Assembly (NCBI GenBank): GCA_964019055.1
Contig: OZ025212.1
Location: 6,821,766 to 6,885,765, forward strand
Source of the DNA: Anthopleura xanthogrammica
Taxonomy: Eukaryota; Cnidaria; Anthozoa; Actiniaria; Actiniidae
Length of the DNA stretch: 64,000 nt
Reading direction: 5' to 3'
This document shows, piece after piece, positions 24,473 through 37,500 of the stretch. The position numbers and the translations under genes are program-made. The notes under the pieces are model-generated. The model ran no database searches, was not told where the DNA came from, and was given only the letters and a program-made list of their open reading frames with translations. Every line of letters begins with the position of its first letter. Within the stretch, counting starts at the first letter, position 1.

Positions 24473-25782
24473 GAATCAACTGCCTCACCAGGAGAACCGG
24501 GCAGAAGCAACGAGGAATCAAGTGTAAAAGTATCTGTTATCGGTGCAGGAATATCAGGTTTACATCGACATTAGTACAAGAAGGGTTCGATATTGTTTTT
24601 GAAGCTTCAGACTACATAGGTTAGTGTATGCATATATATACTTCATTTCCCCAATGGCATTCTTTGCAATTTTTTTGTACGGCTTTGTGTTTCATAGGTC
24701 ACGCAAGTCAGAGACTATTTAGAGGGGGAATGGGGCTGCTACGAAATGAGGAATGCCATATTTTCTTTTTGCTGACCTAACTCGTGATGCTCATTTTTTT
24801 TTCCAGATTCTCCCCCCTCAATTTTATACAAGCCGAACAAACGCCGAACAAACGCCGAACAAACAAACAAGCAAGCAAGCAAGCTTTCTGGGTTTTATTC
24901 TCGTCTAACAATTTTATCTAATTTAGGTTTCCTTTGGCCTTCCATGATACACGTTACTGATGCATATGTTGTTGGTAATTTATTTATTTATTTAGCTTCG
25001 CCATTAAAAAAAAAAAAAAAAAAAAAACCCACGCACACACACACTCACGCACACACACAATATATACAAATATATATACATAATGGCTGGGAATCCACTA
25101 CAGCGTGTGCCAATTACAGTGGTCCCTCACATATATTAATATTTTGAATTAAAAGTTGAAGAATTAAATTCTTCAATTATAATAATTAAAGTTTTTTTTT
25201 TTTTTTTTTTTTGTCTTTTCTTTTTCGTGTTTGTTTTGTCCTTTTCCCCCCTTATACTTCTCTTTTATGAAGAGAAAAAAGTCAGTAGCAGCAGGATGGA
25301 GTGCTCTGCAAGCCACGGGCGGCGTTGCATTTCGGACAGATGGACTTCCATGTCCGAGGATCGTCCTGATCATAGACCAGGTGTAGAGCATGGTGATAGT
25401 ACTCCAGGAGAGATTTCTTGTACGCAGTCAATGATAGGTTCTTCACTCGTAGGTGTTCTGGTAGAGCATTCCACGTTCTGCATGCTCTTACAAAGAAGGA
25501 GCGCTGGTAGGTTGCTGTTCTGCATCTTCTCTGAGTGAACATGACTGCTCTACCGTTACTCGATGCTCTTGTTGTTCTTCCTGTATCCCTCACGACTGGT
25601 AACACCTCATTTTCTATTTGCACCAAACCAAATCTGTGTGTATTTGATATGAAGGTGGCAGATTAAAACAAGTGACGCCTTTTCCAGGATTTCCCCCAGT
25701 GGATATGGGAGAGGAGTTCATAAATGGGTCAAATACGATTATCAGCCAGTTGGCGAAAGAAAATGGCTGGAATTTGATGAAG
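24473..25782 (+). pseudogene. Partial amine-oxidase pseudogene (two exons)
   Basis: Two exon-like segments match exons 2 and 3 of the intact gene at 50172-55935. The first (24473-24619) reads in frame to VSVIGAGISGL, the FAD-binding motif. It then lacks seven bases (GCTGCTG) present in the intact copy, which shifts the frame into a stop. It also lacks three bases further on. The second (25655-25782) is 128 bases, the same length as the intact exon, and stays open: GGRLKQVTPFPGFPPVDMGE. Splice sites remain on both. No later exons are found. The copy kept its intron, so it arose by DNA duplication rather than retroposition. The N-terminal residues before the FAD motif differ from those of the intact gene. 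A LINE tail sits in its intron. Confidence 0.85.
25190..25626 (-). mobile_element. 5'-truncated non-LTR retrotransposon tail
   Basis: A minus-strand frame reads RTATYQRSFFVRACRTWNAL, then LPEHLR and further LTAYKKSLLEYY, and ends near PRTWKSICPKCNAARGL. This is typical of the extreme C-terminus of LINE reverse transcriptase polyproteins in cnidarian genomes. The plus-strand T run at about 25194-25212 is the poly(A) tail of the minus-strand element. Only the last 115 or so codons are present, as expected of a 5'-truncated insertion. Confidence 0.75.
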
Positions 25783-28459
25783 GTTAGTACAAGAAGAGTG
25801 GAGTTTTTTTGTTGTTGTAAATACACTTTTGGTATCTCTTTTTCTCTTCCATATCTGGGGTCCCTGTGGCTCTAGCCACTCACCACAGGCAGCCCACTAA
25901 GGTCATATATACACAATATAATTGTATTTTGTCACACACAAAGCATTTAGTCAAGACTTCAAAGTAGTTTTAAAGGATTATTCAAATTTGAACCTTGCAG
26001 CCTCAACCGAGTGCTTTTGTGTTTGACCAGTGAACCAACTCATGGAAAATAGGGATAGCCCAAAAAAGTAAATATTGATCAGAATATTTCTACTCCACTG
26101 AAAAGCTAGCATTACAAACAACACCTTTTTCACTTTCTGTTGGGTTTTAACAGCTTTGTGCAATTATGTAAGCCTCTCGCTTCTCTCCAGGGTATTGAAT
26201 GAGTGCTTAGCTTGTTTCTTATGCTCGAGGAACAGCCAAATAGATGCACTATTTTTTTAGATATGATTTTTTATTTCTGGATAGACAAAAACCAGCCAGA
26301 TATTTACGCTGCTAACAAGGCTTTGGAGACATGATCTCATTGAACAAAAACAAAAACCAGGAAGACAGCTGTTATGTCGACGAATTTGTAAATGAATAGC
26401 CTAACAAACTGTGCAGTACCGAGGACACTAAAGAAGTCTTCAAAGTTGTTTATGCTGTATCTCATGCAGTGAATATAAGCCATAATGGTTTGGATGAGTC
26501 ATGCGAGATTCTAAGAATGCGGAGTTACTGGGGCAATGAAAGGCTACAGGTTTCGGCTCCGGTCGCAGCACAAAATTATGAATTTCTCAGAATCACGGAG
26601 GAAGTCAGACACAAAAGCGACAAGGGAAGTAGAGATTATTGATATTGGTTCTATATTCAGGAAACTAGCCTTACAGACTATTTTCTTCCCGGTTTCCAAT
26701 AAAACACGGAATTCTCTGAGTAAAGTCAAGGGTGTGCACCCGCCTCTCACCTCTGGGGTCTCCAGTTCTATTCCTATACTCGGTATCACATTTGATTTGA
26801 GCTGAGCTTGTTAGGTCTTAGTCTTGTTAGGCTTGATATTTTGTTAGGTCTCTCCCTTGATTCGAGTGTTTTTCATCCGGTTTCTCCGGCTTTCCTCCCT
26901 TCGCAAAAGCAAACAAGTGAATTTCCAATTCGATCTGTGAGATAGCCCGGCATGACTTTGATCGTTTCAGCTGGATATCGACACATTTTTTTTTCGTTCA
27001 GAAACTTTTTTCCCTATCAAAGAAAGGTATAGCGCCATCAAAGGAATGATGTGGCGAAGGAAAAAATAAGATGCTGCGACAAGCTTTTCGATGCTAGCCA
27101 CGCCCAGATCAATTTGAATTACGAGTATTAGAAGCCCCGTATATAGTATTGAATCGCGTTAATCCCAATGTTACAGTAACAACGAATTGAAGAAAACTGC
27201 GGGTTGTCCAGATTTCCGCAATTTTTCACTTCCTTTTTATTTCTGCTCGGTTACGGTTATTTTGTCATCGGAAATCATGTTTTTAGTTCCTTTACGTTTT
27301 ACAAATGAATAAAAAATTGGTACGTTTTAGATATCTGTAAATCAAGAAGTATTGCTTTTTTTTTTTTTTTTTAGATTTTTATTCGATTCACAATTATACT
27401 AAATACAAAAGTAAACTATTTATGAAAAATTATAAGTTAATAAATGGATAAAGAACGAAAAGGAGAGAAAAAGAAAAAAAATAGGTTACATTACGGCATC
27501 TGAATAATCAGTCATAAATCATATTTGATTTTATGCTCTTAATTAACAATTGAAAGCCTGGTTAATTTTCTCCCACTATTTTAATTATTGCTTTTGAGCA
27601 TGCGTAGATTGGAGATCAAAATATTTGGTAACCGAATAGGGAATCTTTAGGACAAAATCAGGGCATGTCGGTGACGATCTCCTCAAGTAACAGCGCCTCA
27701 GTTACCTTGAAAAAGATTGATAAAAACCGATGACACTAGATCTGCCATTTTTTATCCAAGTTTTCTTGCGTGAGTTCGAAGGCTGGAGGAACTGAAACAT
27801 TGCACGGACAGGAACTCGCTGATGGAATCCCGAAAAAAATCGACTTCCACTGATAGTGATTGACCTTGGTTAGAGAAAAAATAACATCCGTTTTGGAATA
27901 TTTTTATTTCTTTAATAATGTATCGATCGTGTAGAATCATTTTATTGATTCTGTAAACAGAATTGAAAACATATAAAACAGAATTATAAATATAAGGAAA
28001 AGTTGATCCAAGACATGAGTCAACCAAGATCAAGCCAAAATGCTTTTTTTTTTTTTTGCTGAATTTTCATATAAGATTGCAAACTCATGAAGTTTTGAGC
28101 CCTGAATAATGCGTTTAATAATCTTGTTTCCTGGCGAGAATTGAAATTGATCTTTGATCTACGTGAGGGCTGATGAAATGTTTACCAGCTACTCTAGTAT
28201 TATATCAAGAAACTCGAGAAATGTAAACGAACAAACAACCAAACAAACCAAAACTAAAGCAAAAAACCTACAAACAAAAAAATTGTGATATGATTATCAT
28301 TCATTGACTGCATGCTCTTATTGTCATCAAATGATTTTCCGTGTCAATAACAATTTCTTCAGTTCAAGGTCTTACAAGGTCTTGCTGTTCTACGCTGACG
28401 TATAAACTCTGTAGATAATATTACACTCCGGATGAAATTTCGCTGAGGGATTCTGTAGG
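25783..28459. other. Intergenic region upstream of the SRCR/CUB/FN3 gene
   Basis: No supported gene in about 2.7 kb. A SINE-like copy lies at about 26740-26975. T-rich runs occur near 27357-27373 and 28046-28058. No further exons of the amine-oxidase pseudogene could be found here. Confidence 0.5.
26740..26975 (+). mobile_element. SINE-like element
   Basis: Contains CGCCTCTCACCTCTGGGGTC, then a degenerate B-box-like stretch, a pyrimidine-rich GGTTTCTCCGGCTTTCCTCC and the tail TTTCCAATTCGATCTGTGAG followed by a diverged TTGATCGTTTCAG. The same tail occurs at 46203-46445 and 60745-60945, and in reverse at 38310-38760 and 47590-48330. Confidence 0.6.
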
Positions 28460-28467
28460 TATATAAG
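28460..28467 (+). promoter_or_regulatory. TATA box of the SRCR/CUB/FN3 gene
   Basis: TATATAAG lies 79 bases before the start codon at 28546. That spacing allows a transcription start near 28490 and a 5' UTR of about 55 bases. It is the clearest TATA-type promoter in the window. Confidence 0.6.
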
Positions 28468-28545
28468 AAGGTTGGAGAGCAAGTTCAATCGTATTGTGTA
28501 CGTGAAGTGCACTGAAGTTGAGAGAAGGAGACTCAAGTTGCAAAG

Positions 28546-31500
28546 ATGTGGAGAGTTCTCGTCTTGGTTGTGGTCTTCAAGCTATCAGAATGCAAAGGTA
28601 AGGTTTTTTGATTCTAAAGATTAGTTTGAGTGATTTCAGTTGTTGCATGATCGACAGTGTAGGTGCCGTTAAACTCATCCTCTTAATCAAAGTCTCACAG
28701 CCTCATTTAGGATTAGAATTAATAATTTTGTAAATAAATAATCATTATTTTCGCCTCTGTTTTGCATAGCGTTCTCAATAAAGAAAACAATAAGTTGAAA
28801 GTATTTTTGCCCGGGATTAATTTCCAATAATTATCGCACTTAAATCCAATATTTCCGGTTACCATCACGTTGTACCAACCAAGACATGCATTTGGGTAGA
28901 GTGAAGGGATCGAGCAAGATTAGTGACGAAGAGTGGAGGAATTAAATTAAAAATTTCTACGAAGTTGAGGAAGAAAAAAAGCAATAGTAGGTATTATTTT
29001 TGATTCATTTTTTTTGTTGTAGTGGGAGGGGGAGAAAGGGATCTCTCGACTGCCCCTCTCCTCGCTCAAAAATGAATTATTTGCGTAAGCTTCTTTGGCT
29101 ATCATGTCTATCATATCTACTTCAACTTTATTCACTCACTCACTTTTACCGATCACTCACTGGACCATCAAACGTGTCCACTCATGCCCACGATACTAAC
29201 GTCAATGATGTTTAGTTTCAAAGCTCGTTATGCTCTTTGAAGGACTGATCCGAAATTATCTAGGTTGTGACGCATTTTGACCGCACTTTGATAAGTACAA
29301 AATGCTAGAAAAATGGATCGTGCTTCTTTCTAAGTGTCTCAAAATCACGTGCAGGTCTCGTCATATTTTTTGACCAACAGTGCGACTGGCTGGAGGATCA
29401 TCTTCATCAGAAGGTCGAGTAGAAATCTTCCACAACGGAAAGTGGGGGACTATTTGTGACGACGACTGGGATATCGATGATGCAAGAGTCGTGTGTCGCT
29501 CCTTGGGGCTGCCAGATGCCATCGGTGCCACAACTCTTGCTAACTATGGTGGAGGATCTGGTGAAATATGGCTAGACGGGGTCCAGTGTCGTGGAAATGA
29601 GATGTCACTGGCTGATTGTCAGCATGACGGATGGGGAGCGAATAACTGTGGACATGGTGAAGACGCTGGAGTCGTTTGTGGTCATCCAGATGGTATATCA
29701 ATTACTATCATGACTATAGACCTCTTGCACGTGACTTCAAAGCAGCTCAATTTGGAGGACAAAACAAAAGAATTTCAATCTCCTGAGAATTGGAAGCCTA
29801 TTGTATTGACTACCAAATTGAGCAAAATTCCGAAATGCTGAAAGGGGTCTATAGTTTACTTAAGAATAATAATGGAAGTCAATGATTTGTTTTGAAAAAC
29901 AGTTGGTTTGTCTTTACTCCCTTTTTTTTTTCCCGCTTCTTTAGTGGTCAATATCAACGTGTCGAGTCTGTCTGGAGTGATCACAAGCCCTGGATATCCT
30001 CACTACATGCAACGAGCAAACTACGAATGGACATTCAGACCTACCACGCCAAATACAAACGTGTTTGTTTGCTTTGAGGATCTTGATTTACAAACCTACG
30101 GTAAAGGGTACGTTCTGATTGGACAACTTTGAACAGCAATGTAACCGTTTTGATTTTGAAGAAACCGCCGGTGTCTCAACCAACATTGATTATACGCTTT
30201 TCAATTTCAGGTCTTTCAGAGCAACAGTTGAAGATCCCAACGACACTGAAATTTTCTCTCTCGAAAACTCAAAACGCAAAAGTGTTTGTGTGATAATGGA
30301 GAATGCAGGAGGAAAAGTGACATTCTATGCTTCTCTGACAACTCCAAGAGATGACAGAGGAAAAGGTTTCCGTCTAAGATATGCAGCTGTAGATAGGTCA
30401 CAAGCAGAAGGTAAGTGATCTATAATACTCGTAGAATTTATTCAGTTCGCTGTTGCCACTTAGACCGTTGGCTGCTAGGAATCCATCTTTTAACTTGTTA
30501 ACTTGTCTTACTTTGCTTGAGTTCGCTGGATTTTATGCATTTCGAAATCTATTTTTTGTAGGGTTTTGCAGCAGCAATTGGGATATAACTGCCAAAGGTG
30601 AAGCTGGAAGGATAGACCTTTCATGGAAGCCTCCACCCAAGAAAACCAAGTCAGGTTACACATATCTTGTGGTGCATAAGTCTTCAGCGGCGAATGATGT
30701 TCGTGCAAACTTAGCGAATTTAACCTCAGTTGTCATCGATAACTTGGATCCGAGCACGGAATACTCGATACGAGTGATAGCAATACCTTTGACGAAGCAG
30801 CACAGCTCTGCTCTATATTCCTGTAGCAAACGCGTCAGGACAAAAAAGGGTGAGTGAACTTAGAAGGAAAGAAAAAGTAACGCATTGAATGTGTTGTGGA
30901 AGGTTAATCTATGCATATCTTGTTGTTATCATAGAACAAGCTCGTGTTACTCGTGGCAAGTCTGCTAGCGAAGGTTATGTCCAGGTCTACCATGCTGGTA
31001 AATGGACTCGAGTATGTGGCAACTACTGGTGGGATATCAATGACGCAAATGTGGCTTGTCGTTCAATGGGTCTGCTTGCAGCAAAACATGCTATGGTCAC
31101 CTACCCAAAGATTATAAAGAAAAACCAACAGATCTTGCTTGGAAATAGCCTTAGCAAGGTATGGTTATCGGCCCTCCAGTGTACGGGACGAGAAGAAAGC
31201 CTTCTTGAGTGTCGTAAAATACCCCGTCGTGGATGGACAAAATTGTGTTACAATGATGCTGGTCTGGTTTGTCAATCTCCAGGTATAGCTTTTTCTTTTA
31301 GTTATTAAACTAAAATGAGGAATGAAATGTTTTTATTCACAAACATTTTATTGTTCTTTATTTTTCACCACAACAAAGACTGCCGTGAAATCATTGTAAA
31401 GGTTTTTTCAACGAGGTATTGTTTCTAAGAGAGTACGTGCTATAGGCTTACATCTTGGGAAAAAAGCTCTGATAATCTTGGTTTATTTTAGCGGTATTTT

Positions 31501-34500
31501 GAATATGATTTTATAAAACAGCAATTAGAGGAATTAAGATAACATGATATGATCCATAGAACAGACCGAACCACCTTCGTATGACAATATAAATTACCCA
31601 ATCCAAATAACGTGATATCTATATTAATAATAATAATTTAATAATTTATATAGCGCCTAAATTATAAAATATTCTAAGGCGCTTCACAATTGTGAGAAAA
31701 TATAGATAAGAATGAATATTTATATATATAATATAATATACATACATACATACATACATACATACATACATACATACATACATACATACATACATACATA
31801 CATACATACATACATACATACATACATACATACATACATACATACATACATACATACATACATACATACAACATACATACATACATACATACATACATAC
31901 ATACATACATACATACATACATCCATACATACACCCAACCAAAAAACCCCACGACCCCAGATACACACATGTTCCCCATATCTACATGGTGTTCTTGATA
32001 TTCATGTGGATAGCTACGACAAGGCAGGGCAGACCCAGGCGACGTTGGCATTAAGATATGAAAGAGTGGTTGGACATGCCTGTGGGGGAGGCAACCCATC
32101 TGGCAAGAAACAGAGACAAATTTAGGGCAGCCATCAAAGTGGCCACGTCACCGCAGTGATATGCCAAACAAACAACACATAAAAAAATTATAAAGAAACA
32201 ATTCTCCAGGAACAACTTGTAAACATCACGTGGTTTGAATAGACCATTTTCGAGATGCGCGAGCGCTTTCAAAAATATCGCAGGCGTGTACATGATCTCG
32301 AGGCATTTTCTGGCCGAGTCAATGGCGCGCGTGATCTTGCCCGAAAATGCCTCTTTTTCATGTCTGCGCCTGCGATAATTTTTAAAGCGCTCACACATCT
32401 CGAAAATGGTCTATTGGGTAATTTACATACGAAGGTGATTAGGTCCACGAAATTACGATTTCCGATGATTTCACTCTGGTCTAATATTAAAAACATTTTA
32501 ATTAATTAAAAACAAAAAAATCGAGTGCTGGGGTTCCGAAACCCCTTAGCTACTATTCAGTGCGACGTCTCGTCAACATAATGTGCATGCGCAACTGTTG
32601 CATGCGGTTCATTTTTTCTGTATTTTTCGTTTAAGAAAAACTTCGTCTTACCGGAGGAAAATTCCCCAACGAAGGTCGTCTTGAGATCCTAAATGATGAC
32701 GGGTGGAGCACCATATGCGGAAGTGGATGGGACATCAAAGATGCCACTGTTGCTTGTCGAGGATTAGGGTTACCGCCAGCGACCTTTGCGTTTCGTGACT
32801 CCATATTCGGGAATGCTAAGATTAAGCCTAGAAACCAAATGGGTCTAGTACAGTGTAAAGGTAGTGAAGAGAGACTTACGGATTGCCCCCATAAAGGTTG
32901 GGGCTACTGGATAAATTACAGAACATGCTCCCCTCCTGCAGCTGTTGTTTGCGGTCACCCAAAAGGTAAGACTTTAATCTTAACGAGGCTACGATCCTGG
33001 ACAAAATTGTTCTTCCTTTTTTTGGGTTGAAACGTTCTCCCTACGCTTTTATGCCAAAACCTCCCCTATTTTTGCAAAATCTTACAAGAAAGAATTCAAT
33101 TCCAAGGGTAAAGAAAAGCTAATTGTTTTGCCATCTTACAAGGCCATCGACACGTAACCATATGCGAAATCTTCATATCTGGTCAAATGCCATAATAATT
33201 CTTTTCCTTAGTTACCTTATTGAACATCTCGAGTCTGACGGACATGCTTACAAGCCCTGGGTTTCCGAAGTTGGATCAAGCGAACTACGAATGGACGTTC
33301 AGACCTCCCATGTCAAATGCAAGTGTATTGCTGTGTATCGAACAACTGGATATCTATCGTGGCACTCGTCTTCCTGGGTAAATATATCGGCACAGGATGC
33401 CCAGGCACGGTATTTGTGTATATTACAGTAAATGTAGATGATTAAGAAGATTTTTTGGATAATTTGAAATCTCCTTCCTCGCTATTTTTCTTAAAAAGGC
33501 TCTATTTGGACTAAAATTCGATTATTGCTAAGAAAAAGATAGAAAGAAATGTAGACCGAAAAAATTCTCAAACTTTCAAAAATAAAATTTCAGGAAAAAA
33601 AGCAAAATTCTATTATTAACCACATACTATTACTGTAATCTACTAACACAAAAACTGAGCTTTTGATCCCTGTGATATAAGTACTTACTTAGAAATGTTT
33701 TTGATTGATGAAAGCCAAAAAACCCAGACGTTTAGAGTTCTCTTGGTCGCACAACTATGAAAGGATGGATTATTCGTTGCGCAACCCAAGCTAAATCCAA
33801 GTTGGATGGATTTGTTTGCTCGCGCGCCCTTTATTAAGTCTTCACCACCAAACTGAATATACCCCGTTATTTTCATTCTAGCAAAGTTAACTTCTCAGTC
33901 ATCGACGCAGATGGAAAGCAACTGTATAGCATGGCCAATGGAGGTTCGATTTCAAGGCGCATTCACGTACTGATCGAAAGCAATCCTTCCAAACTAATCT
34001 TTCGGTCGCCATACACGTTTGACTATATACCACGCGACAAAGGATTCAAAATGCGCTACTTTGTCTTTGATGGTAAGACTTTGCATGTATCGCTGTAAAG
34101 TACTTTAACCGCTTTTATATTGCGGAGCTTTGTGACGTGTCGCAGTTGTTACGAATTCCGGCCTTATTGCTTTAGCTGTACTTAGAAAACGGAGTTAAAC
34201 CTGGCTTGCTGAATGGAGCTATCACGGCATTTACCTTTGATGGACTTTAACTAAGAGGTCACTTGACCTAGCGTACTCCATAAAACACTTACAGCGCGAC
34301 GCGCCTTACCGTGGCCACCCTGCCAAAGTTTCGTACAAGTACGATAAATCACTTCTTGCTAAGAATTTCCACATGATAAAGACTGCCTACGAAAGTATTA
34401 AGTGTTAGCAAGCCAAAAGAGCAAAACTGGTTTTAGAAATAGAGGTTTTTAAGCATTTTCTTCAAGTTCGTGCTCCGAAGTTCAAATATTTGCGGTAACA

Positions 34501-37500
34501 ACAAAGCAAGTTCACATGCAAATTTACAGCTTCTCGCTTTCTGATTGGTTAACTTGTAAAAAAGTTTGTTGGGTGGCTACGGTAAGGCGCGTCGCGCTGT
34601 AACCAGATATGTCAAAATGAACTTCAGAAATGGAAAGAGCACCTCGATATTAGTAAATTAGGAAAAGTTAATGAAGAATACAGGGGAAATGGTATGAAAT
34701 TGAATAATGGGATTGATATGGGGAAATGGGTTGGATGTGAAGAGCATGTTTTTTTCGGCATACAAATCCCCATCAAATTCGTACCATTCCATAAACAAGT
34801 GTAATGTATTTCAGAATCTTGCAAAGGAAACTGGAACATATCTATGCGAAGTGACACTGGGAGTATTGATCTTTCCTGGTCATTACCAGAGCCCAAGTCT
34901 TCCAAGTTCAAATATGCTATAGTATACTATCCATCAGCCAAGAATATCAAGTCACAAGCAACAAAATCTACATCGCTCAAGCTAGACATCCTGGAACCAA
35001 ACACCGAGTATGTTTTTCGTCTGTTTGCGTTTGTCCCCGGCGAAAAGGATTTGTACTTTTGCACAAGACGTGTTCGCACAGACCCGGGTAAGTACTATTT
35101 ATTATTTGTCAGTAGCCGTTTAAGATATCTATGCATGAAATAAATGAAATTGCCATTTTGAACCCAATATAAATTTTGCACTGATCTGTTGCAGTTGATT
35201 AACTTCTAATTTTTTGGCGCGATTTCTGAAGCAGTCGATTCTTATTTTGGCATGCGATTAATGGTTTGTCAAAATATTTTTATCGAAGCCATTCATTTAC
35301 CATCCAGCGCATCGCTTCAGCTCATAAAAAGTGGAATGAGTTAAAAACTGTACTCACGGACCGTCAGATAAAGCTGTCCACGTGCGTAAAGTTTCTAAAA
35401 GTATTTTTCGTTTAAGGAAAACTTCGTCTTACCGGAGGAAAATTCCCCAACGAAGGTCGTCTTGAGATCCTAAATGACGACGGATGGAGCACCATTTGCG
35501 GAAGTGGATGGGACATCAAAGATGCCACTGTTGCTTGTCGAGAATTGGGCTTACCGCCCGCGACCTTTGCGTTACGTGCCTCCATATTCGGGAATGCTAA
35601 GATTAAGCCTAAAAACCAAATGGGTCTAGTACAGTGTAAAGGTAGTGAAGAGAGACTTACGGATTGCCGCCATAAAGGCTGGGGCACCTGGATAAATTAC
35701 AGAACATGTCCCCCTCCTGCAGCTGTTGTTTGCGGTCACCCTAAAGGTAAGACTTTAATCTTAACGAGGCTACGATCCTGGACAAAATTGTTCTTCCTTT
35801 TTTGGGGTTGAAACGATACTCCTTACACTTTTATGCCAAAACCTCCCCTCCCCTCCCCTCCCCAGACAATGTTGTGTCCTAATAGCCGAGTCACCGCCAA
35901 ACCTTTAAAAGCAACATTGGATATGGGGAGAAGGGGACTTTTGGAGCATTTTGCAAAATCTTACAAAAAAGAATTCAATTCCAAGGGTAAAGAAAAACTA
36001 ATTGTTTTGCGACAAGGCCACCGACACGTAACCATATGCGAAATCTTCATATCTGGTCAAATGCCATAATAATTTGTTTCCTTAGTTACCTTATTGAACA
36101 TCTCGAGTCTGACGGACATGCTTACAAGCCCTGGGTTTCCGAAGTTGGATCAAGCGAACTACGAATGGACGTTCAGACCTCCCATGTCAAATGCAAGTGT
36201 ATTGCTGTGTATCGAACAACTGGATATCTATCGTGGCAGTTATTACCCTGGGTAGGTATATCGGCACAGGAAGCCCAGGCACGGTATTTGTGTTAGTATA
36301 TTACAGTAAATGTATTTTTCAAGATTTTTTGGATAATTTGAAAATATATCTCCTTCCTCGCTATTTTTCTTAAAAAGGCTCTATTTGGACTAAAATTCGG
36401 TTCTTGCTAAGAAAAGGACAGAAAGAAATGTAGACCAAAAAAATTCTCAAACCTTCAAAAATAAAATTTCAGGAAAAAAAGCAATATTTTATTATTAACC
36501 ACATACTATTATTGTAATCTACTAACACAAAAACTGAGCTCTTGATCCCTGTGATAAAAGTACTTAGTTAGAAATGTTTTTGATTGATGAAAGCCAAAAA
36601 ACCCAGACGTTTAGAGTTCTCTTGGTCGCACAACTATGAAAGGATGGATTCATTATTCGTTGCGCAACCCAAGCGTCGCCGGTAAGTCCAAGTTGGATGG
36701 ATTTGTTTGCTCGCGCGCCCTATATTACGTCCCTACCACCAAACTGAATATACCCCGTTATTTTCATTCTAGCAAAGTTAACTTCTCAGTCGTCGACGCA
36801 GATGGAAAGCAACTGTATAGCATGGCCAATGGAGGTTCGATTTCAAGGCGCATTCACGTACTGATCGAAAGCAATCCATCGAAACTAATCTTTCGGTCGC
36901 CATACACGTTTGACTATATACCACGCGACAAAGGATTCAAAATGCGCTACTTTGTCTTTGATGGTAAGACTTTGCATGTATCGCTGTATAGTACTTTAAC
37001 CGCTTTTATATTGCGGAGCTTTGTGACGTCTCGCAGTTGTTACGAATTCCGGCCTTATTGCTTTAGCTGTACTTAGAAAACGGAGTTAAACCTGGCTTGC
37101 TGAATGGAGCTATCACGGCATTTACCTTTGATGGACTTTAACTAAGAGGTCACTTGACCTAGCCTACTCCATAAAACACTTAACCAGATATGTCAAAATG
37201 AACTTCAGAAATGGAAAGAGCACCTCGATATTAGTAAATTAGGAAAAGTTAAGGAAGAATACAGGGGAAATGTTATGAAATTGAATAATGGGATTGATAT
37301 GGGGAAATAGGTTGGATGTCAAGAGCATGTTTTTTTCGGCATACAAATCCCCATCAAATTCGTACCATTCCATAAACAAGTATTATGTATTTCAGAATCT
37401 TGCAAAGGAAACTGGAACATATCTATACGAAGTGACTCTGGGAGTGTTGATCTTTCCTGGTCATTACCAGAGCCCAAATCTTCCAAGTTCAAATATGCTA

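Noticed and set aside
24385..24624. 79-codon frame considered as a small gene
   Set aside because: It crosses the pseudo-exon of the amine-oxidase copy in the wrong frame upstream of the 7-base deletion; its apparent signal-like start is intron sequence.
29715..29853. Extension of the first SRCR exon through KQLNLEDKTK
   Set aside because: The reading frame continues into a MITE. The donor at 29693 and the phase of the next CUB exon show that the exon ends before it.
31646..32125. Overlapping frames with Cys-Met-Tyr-Val and Ile-His-Thr-Tyr repeats
   Set aside because: They arise from the CATA microsatellite on both strands and have no domain or splice support.
32051..32509. Frames repeated almost identically at 61950-62201
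   Set aside because: Both sets lie in the 178-base MITE copies; the similar peptides come from transposon DNA, not from a gene family.
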